DNA of 64,000 nt, taken from positions 1,178,001 through 1,242,000 of the forward strand of contig NZ_JALPSC010000002.1 of NCBI RefSeq assembly GCF_023217965.1, read 5' to 3'. Below, one piece after another: positions 61,016 to 64,000 of the stretch. The notes under the pieces were generated by a model. It made no database searches. It saw only the letters and a list, made by a program, of their open reading frames with translations, and was not told the origin of the DNA. The stretch is from Prevotella sp. E13-27 (GTDB lineage Bacteria; Bacteroidota; Bacteroidia; Bacteroidales; Bacteroidaceae). The first letter of the stretch is position 1. Each line of letters starts with the position of its first letter. A program made the translations under genes and the position numbers.

Positions 61016-62343
61016 TCTATGTTCAATGCTTTTAGCGCCGACTTGTCACGATTGAAGTCGCCCAGATCCACCGTTACGAGTTGATTGTCTAGCTCTGGTC
61101 GGGCATTGGCAGCACTCAGTTCAACTCTCAGATAGTTGCGTGTGAAGCCATGCATTGCCTTGCCCCTATTAGCTTTCTCAAACAGCACCTCCACACTTTT
61201 GCCTATGTGCTCTGCATAGAAATCGTGGGTTTTCTGTTCCGACAGCTCCAGAAGCCGCTTGCTTCTCAGCTTTTTATCCTGCTCCGTTACCACATAGTCT
61301 ATCTTCAGAGCAGACGTTCCAGGGCGTTCCGAGTATGGGAACACATGAAGCTGAGTGACAGGAAGCGACTGCAGCAGGTTGTAGGTTTCCTCAAAACGCT
61401 CGGGTGTCTCGCCGCGGCAGCCCACCATCACGTCCACACCAAAGAAGACGTCTGGCATTGCTTCCTTAATTGCCAAAATCTTGTCGGCAAAGAGCTTGCT
61501 GTCATAATGGCGATGCATCAACTTCAATACCTCGTCGCTGCCACTTTGAAGCGGTATGTGGAAATGAGGCATGAAAGCACGACTCTGCGCACAATAGTCT
61601 ATCAGCTCCTGACTAATCAGGTCGGGCTCCAAGCTGCTTATGCGATAGCGACTGATACCCTCCACCTCATCAAGAGCCTTGACAAGCGACAGGAAATCCT
61701 CGCCAGTAGTCTTTCCGAAGTCACCAATGTTCACGCCTGTGAGCACTATCTCCTTTCCACCCTCGGCAGCTGCCTGCCTTGCCTGCTCCACGAGCGACGC
61801 TATCGATGCGTTACGACTGAATCCGCGAGCGTAGGGAATGGTACAGTAAGTGCAGAAATAGTCACAACCGTCCTGCACCTTCAGGAAATATCGCGTCCTG
61901 TTGCCACGCGAGCAACTTGGCGCAAACGACGTTATGTCTTTCGTCTTTTTAGAGAAAGCCTTCTCATTGCATTTTCCACTCCAAGCGTCAGAAAGAAACT
62001 GAATGAGATTTGACTTCTCGTCTGTGCCAAGCACAAGATCCACTCCGTCAATCTTCGCCACGCTCTCCGTCTTCAATTGCGCGTAGCAGCCCGTAACCAC
62101 AACAAAGGCGCCGGGGTTCTCCCTGACAAGCCTGTGTATCACCTGACGGCATTTATGGTCGGCTACCTCAGTTACAGAACAAGTATTTATAAGGCAAATA
62201 TCTGCCTTTTCGCCTTCCTCAGCAGCTACAACGCCCATTTCTCCGAGCATTTTTCCAAATGTGGATGTCTCAGAGAAATTCAGCTTGCAGCCAAGCGTAG
62301 CATATTTTGCTTTTTTGCCATGGAAAGCAGAAGAGTCTATCAT
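61003..62343 (-). CDS. mtaB: tRNA t6A37 methylthiotransferase MtaB
   Basis: A 446-residue MiaB-family radical-SAM enzyme that converts t6A to ms2t6A at position 37. It has the N-terminal MTTase Cys residues (TLGCKLNFSET, INTCSV, VTGCYAQ), the radical-SAM motif CDYFCTYC, and a C-terminal TRAM domain. The TLGCK opening distinguishes it from RimO (GCSKN) in the same window. The promoter is at 62418-62425 with a leader of about 68 bases. Confidence 0.93.
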   Translation of the reverse strand: MIDSSAFHGKKAKYATLGCKLNFSETSTFGKMLGEMGVVAAEEGEKADICLINTCSVTEVADHKCRQVIHRLVRENPGAFVVVTGCYAQLKTESVAKIDGVDLVLGTDEKSNLIQFLSDAWSGKCNEKAFSKKTKDITSFAPSCSRGNRTRYFLKVQDGCDYFCTYCTIPYARGFSRNASIASLVEQARQAAAEGGKEIVLTGVNIGDFGKTTGEDFLSLVKALDEVEGISRYRISSLEPDLISQELIDYCAQSRAFMPHFHIPLQSGSDEVLKLMHRHYDSKLFADKILAIKEAMPDVFFGVDVMVGCRGETPERFEETYNLLQSLPVTQLHVFPYSERPGTSALKIDYVVTEQDKKLRSKRLLELSEQKTHDFYAEHIGKSVEVLFEKANRGKAMHGFTRNYLRVELSAANARPELDNQLVTVDLGDFNRDKSALKALNIEWKK

Positions 62344-62417
62344 AACAAGTCGCTAATATATAATAATATGTGTAATAAGTAAAACAGCAGCCCGAACAGT
62401 CTTTTCTGTACGGACTA

Positions 62418-62425
62418 CAAAGGTA
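62418..62425 (-). promoter_or_regulatory. -7 box of the mtaB-GT2 promoter
   Basis: The minus strand reads TACCTTTG. Between here and 62595 the DNA is A/T-rich and I see no gene. Confidence 0.6.
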
Positions 62426-62594
62426 ACACATTTTTACGAGAAAACTTAAAAAACAACAATTTTTCGTATACGTGTATTTTTGATACCAATTTTTAACATT
62501 TCACAACTCACTGATTTCTAAGCAGTTATTCAAAAGTTACAAAAAACGGCAAAAAAAAATCAAAAAAAATGTATCGCCGTATAAAAAAAATACG

Positions 62595-62602
62595 TACCTT
62601 TG
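62595..62602 (+). promoter_or_regulatory. -7 box of the small lipoprotein promoter
   Basis: TACCTTTG on the plus strand, with expected start near 62609 and a 48-base leader. Confidence 0.65.
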
Positions 62603-62656
62603 CATCGTTTTAAATAACAAATGATTGTTTTACAGATTTATTAAAAAAGCAAAGAA

Positions 62657-62917
62657 ATGAAAAAGATTGCATTTATGTTCGTTGCAGCTGCTCTGTTCGC
62701 AGCTTGCGGTGAGAAGAAGGCCCAGGAGGCTGAGGTAGCTGTTGTAGAGGAAGTTGTTGAGACAATCGACACTGCAGCTGTTATGGCACTCGTTGGCGAT
62801 ACCACTGGTATGGATTCTGCCGCTTTCGCTGAGCGTTTCGCATTCGTAGCAGACTCTTTGAAGGCTGCTGCTGCTGACACCACAGCAACTGACTCAACTG
62901 TTGAGGCTGCTCAGTAA
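62657..62917 (+). CDS. Small Ala/Thr-rich lipoprotein
   Basis: An 86-residue protein with a lipobox (LFAAC, C17) and a hydrophobic N-terminus MKKIAFMFVAAAL. The mature part is rich in Ala, Thr, Val, Glu and Asp and has no recognised domain. A good promoter and a strong terminator make it a single-gene transcript, and codons such as GCT and GAG recur, so it could be abundant. Function unknown. Confidence 0.8.
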   Translation: MKKIAFMFVAAALFAACGEKKAQEAEVAVVEEVVETIDTAAVMALVGDTTGMDSAAFAERFAFVADSLKAAAADTTATDSTVEAAQ

Positions 62918-62943
62918 TATCTGACGAACTTAATGGTAACACA

Positions 62944-62978
62944 AATGCTATTGGACGTGAGTCCAGTAGCATTTTTTA
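62944..62978 (+). terminator. Terminator of the small lipoprotein gene
   Basis: AATGCTATTGGAC and GTCCAGTAGCATT pair around GTGA, followed by TTTTTTATG. Confidence 0.9.
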
Positions 62979-62998
62979 TGTGCATATTGACGAGCCAT

Positions 62999-63156
62999 GA
63001 TTCAGCGTGGCACAATTCGCTACCGCCGTGGCCAACGAACTAATGTGGGCATTGGAAGGCCTGGTACATTATGTATCAAACTACTATTCTAATAGGCCTC
63101 AAAAGACTTGTTTTTCCCCTTATTTGACAAATTATAAACCCCAAAAAGCGTTTGGC
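62999..63156 (+). pseudogene. Deleted second copy of the 8.2-8.9 kb relic module
   Basis: Bases 62999-63066 match 8285-8352 with one mismatch. After a jump, 63070-63100 aligns to 8663-8700 (inside the DUF3987-like gene), then a shorter match to 8724-8740, and 63130 onward aligns to 8857 onward. Three deletions therefore remove most of the gene. No start codon or ribosome site is convincing. Bases 63067-63156 are much more diverged than the first 68. Confidence 0.75.
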
Positions 63157-63222
63157 CTAAACACTCGAAGTGATCTAACTAAACACTATGGGCGTTATTA
63201 CTAAACGCTCATGACGTTAAAT
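63157..63222. repeat. 22-bp tandem repeat array (three units)
   Basis: Units at 63157-63178, 63179-63200 and 63201-63222 each begin CTAAACA or CTAAACG, in the same orientation and place as the array at 8883-8948. Confidence 0.85.
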
Positions 63223-63243
63223 AAGAAAAAACAAATGCGTTTG

Positions 63244-63275
63244 TTTTGTTCTTCTCTCGACTTTTCGTAACTTTG
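63244..63275 (+). promoter_or_regulatory. Promoter of the TonB-dependent receptor gene
   Basis: TTTTG at 63244-63248 and TAACTTTG at 63268-63275 are separated by exactly 19 bases, a textbook Bacteroidetes promoter. Expected start is near 63282, 13 bases before the ATG. Confidence 0.8.
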
Positions 63276-63294
63276 CCGACAGATATAGAATAAT

Positions 63295-64000
63295 ATGGTA
63301 TTACGCCTACTGCATATCATTGGTTTCTGGATGTGCCTGTCACTTGCCGTGACAGCACAGAAGTATCAGGTGACCGGCATCGTGTATGATGCGGACACCG
63401 AGAAGCCTATTGAGTTCGCATCGGTGATGCTCGCTGAGAGCGGACTATGGGCGGTGACCAATGCGAAGGGCGAATTCACGATAAAGAACGTGCCCAAGGG
63501 CTGGAACACGCTCACGGTGCAATGTCTGGGCTACAGGAAGCGCACGTTCCCTATGGAGCTGACACGAACCGTTGACGACATGCGACTGCGCCTGAAGCCC
63601 GAAAACCTAAAGCTTAGCGAGGTGACTGTCGTGGCAAAGAGAAAGACCGACGAGGCCACCACAAGCTATACCATAGACCGACAGGCGCTGGATCAGCAGC
63701 AGATAATAAGTCTGAGCGACATTCAGGCGCTATTGCCTGGCGGCAAGACCGTTAACCCATCGCTGATGGACGACAGCCGATTGGCTCTAAGAAGCGGCAG
63801 TGGCGAGAAAGGCAACGCCTCGTTTGGCACAGCCATAGAGGTTGACGGCATGCGCATGGACAACAACGCTGCGCTGGGAGAGACAATGGGTGCATCGATA
63901 CGCGCGCTGAGCTCGTCGAACATAGAAAGCGTGGAGATAGTGACGGGCATACCATCGGTGGAATATGGCGACCTGTCAAACGGCGTGGTGAAGGTAAACA
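63295..64000 (+). CDS. TonB-dependent receptor, N-terminal part (cut by window end)
   Basis: The frame starts at ATG 63295 and runs off the window without a stop; 235 codons are visible. A signal peptide (1-21, ending VTAQ) is followed by a carboxypeptidase-like regulatory domain (about 23-105, GIVYDADTEKPIEFASVML, then CLGYRKR). A plug domain then begins (SLSDIQALLPGGKT, about 140; VDGMRMDN; SSNIESVEIVTGIPSVEYGDLSNG). It is an outer-membrane importer of the SusC/TBDR superfamily; the substrate is unknown. It has its own promoter at 63244-63275. Confidence 0.92.
   Translation, partial: MVLRLLHIIGFWMCLSLAVTAQKYQVTGIVYDADTEKPIEFASVMLAESGLWAVTNAKGEFTIKNVPKGWNTLTVQCLGYRKRTFPMELTRTVDDMRLRLKPENLKLSEVTVVAKRKTDEATTSYTIDRQALDQQQIISLSDIQALLPGGKTVNPSLMDDSRLALRSGSGEKGNASFGTAIEVDGMRMDNNAALGETMGASIRALSSSNIESVEIVTGIPSVEYGDLSNGVVKVN

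Noticed and set aside
63007..63204. 65-residue frame in the second relic copy
   Set aside because: It joins pieces of a deleted module and runs through the 22-bp array; not a real gene.

Overview
The window looks like a chromosomal segment of a Bacteroidales bacterium, most likely Prevotellaceae. The reasons are: many TAnnTTTG-type -7 boxes upstream of genes, serine palmitoyltransferase for sphingolipids, a TonB-dependent receptor with an N-terminal carboxypeptidase-like domain, the Bat (aerotolerance) operon, GldB, a complex I operon without nuoE/F/G, DUF4861 proteins, and the rplM-rpsI-rpsB-tsf and rpsF-rpsR-rplI orders. The species cannot be named from sequence alone.

Layout. 1-5.5 kb: the 3' part of a giant repetitive surface protein. 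5.58-8.18 kb: a complete IS66-family element with inverted repeats and an 8-bp target duplication. 8.2-9.0 kb: relics of an accessory module (an unidentified gene tail, an inverted repeat, a truncated DUF3987-like gene and a 22-bp tandem array), then tRNA-Pro. 9.2-12.4 kb: serine palmitoyltransferase divergent from a lipid kinase, Nudix and small Cys-rich membrane protein cluster, then tRNA-Cys. 12.4-27.9 kb: one very long minus-strand gene run, ftsY-rimO-HU-(HU/TM/LysM)-moxR-DUF58-batD-like-batA-batBC-batDE-PAP2-queA-Smr, with an evident promoter only upstream of ftsY. 28-36.5 kb: rpsF-rpsR-rplI, a metallo-hydrolase, a BamA/TamA-like protein, an RNA methyltransferase, and rplM-rpsI-rpsB-tsf.

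36.5-37.1 kb is gene-free and highly structured: a 54-bp perfect A/T palindrome sits inside a GC-rich inverted repeat, followed by a promoter and a 22-bp tandem array. 37.2-42.5 kb: membrane pyrophosphatase, a lipoprotein-type TPR histidine kinase, and a cation diffusion facilitator. 42.6-52.8 kb: nuoA-B-CD-H-I-J-K-L-M-N. 53-60 kb: a GH105-DUF4861 fusion, a DPP-IV-like peptidase, GldB and a second DUF4861 protein. 60-62.3 kb: GT2 and MtaB. 62.6-64 kb: a small lipoprotein, a shrunken second copy of the 8-kb relic module, and the start of a TonB-dependent receptor cut by the window end.

How the genes fit together. The long run couples co-translational membrane targeting (FtsY) and ribosome modification (RimO) to the MoxR/Bat envelope complex and to a membrane-anchored HU-like protein. 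Complex I and the pyrophosphatase both energise the inner membrane. The GH105/DUF4861 genes suggest pectin-type glycan use. The least explained material is the three dispersed loci carrying 22-bp arrays, two of them with concentric inverted repeats, and a set of 9-bp CTAGT-type repeats placed at gene junctions.
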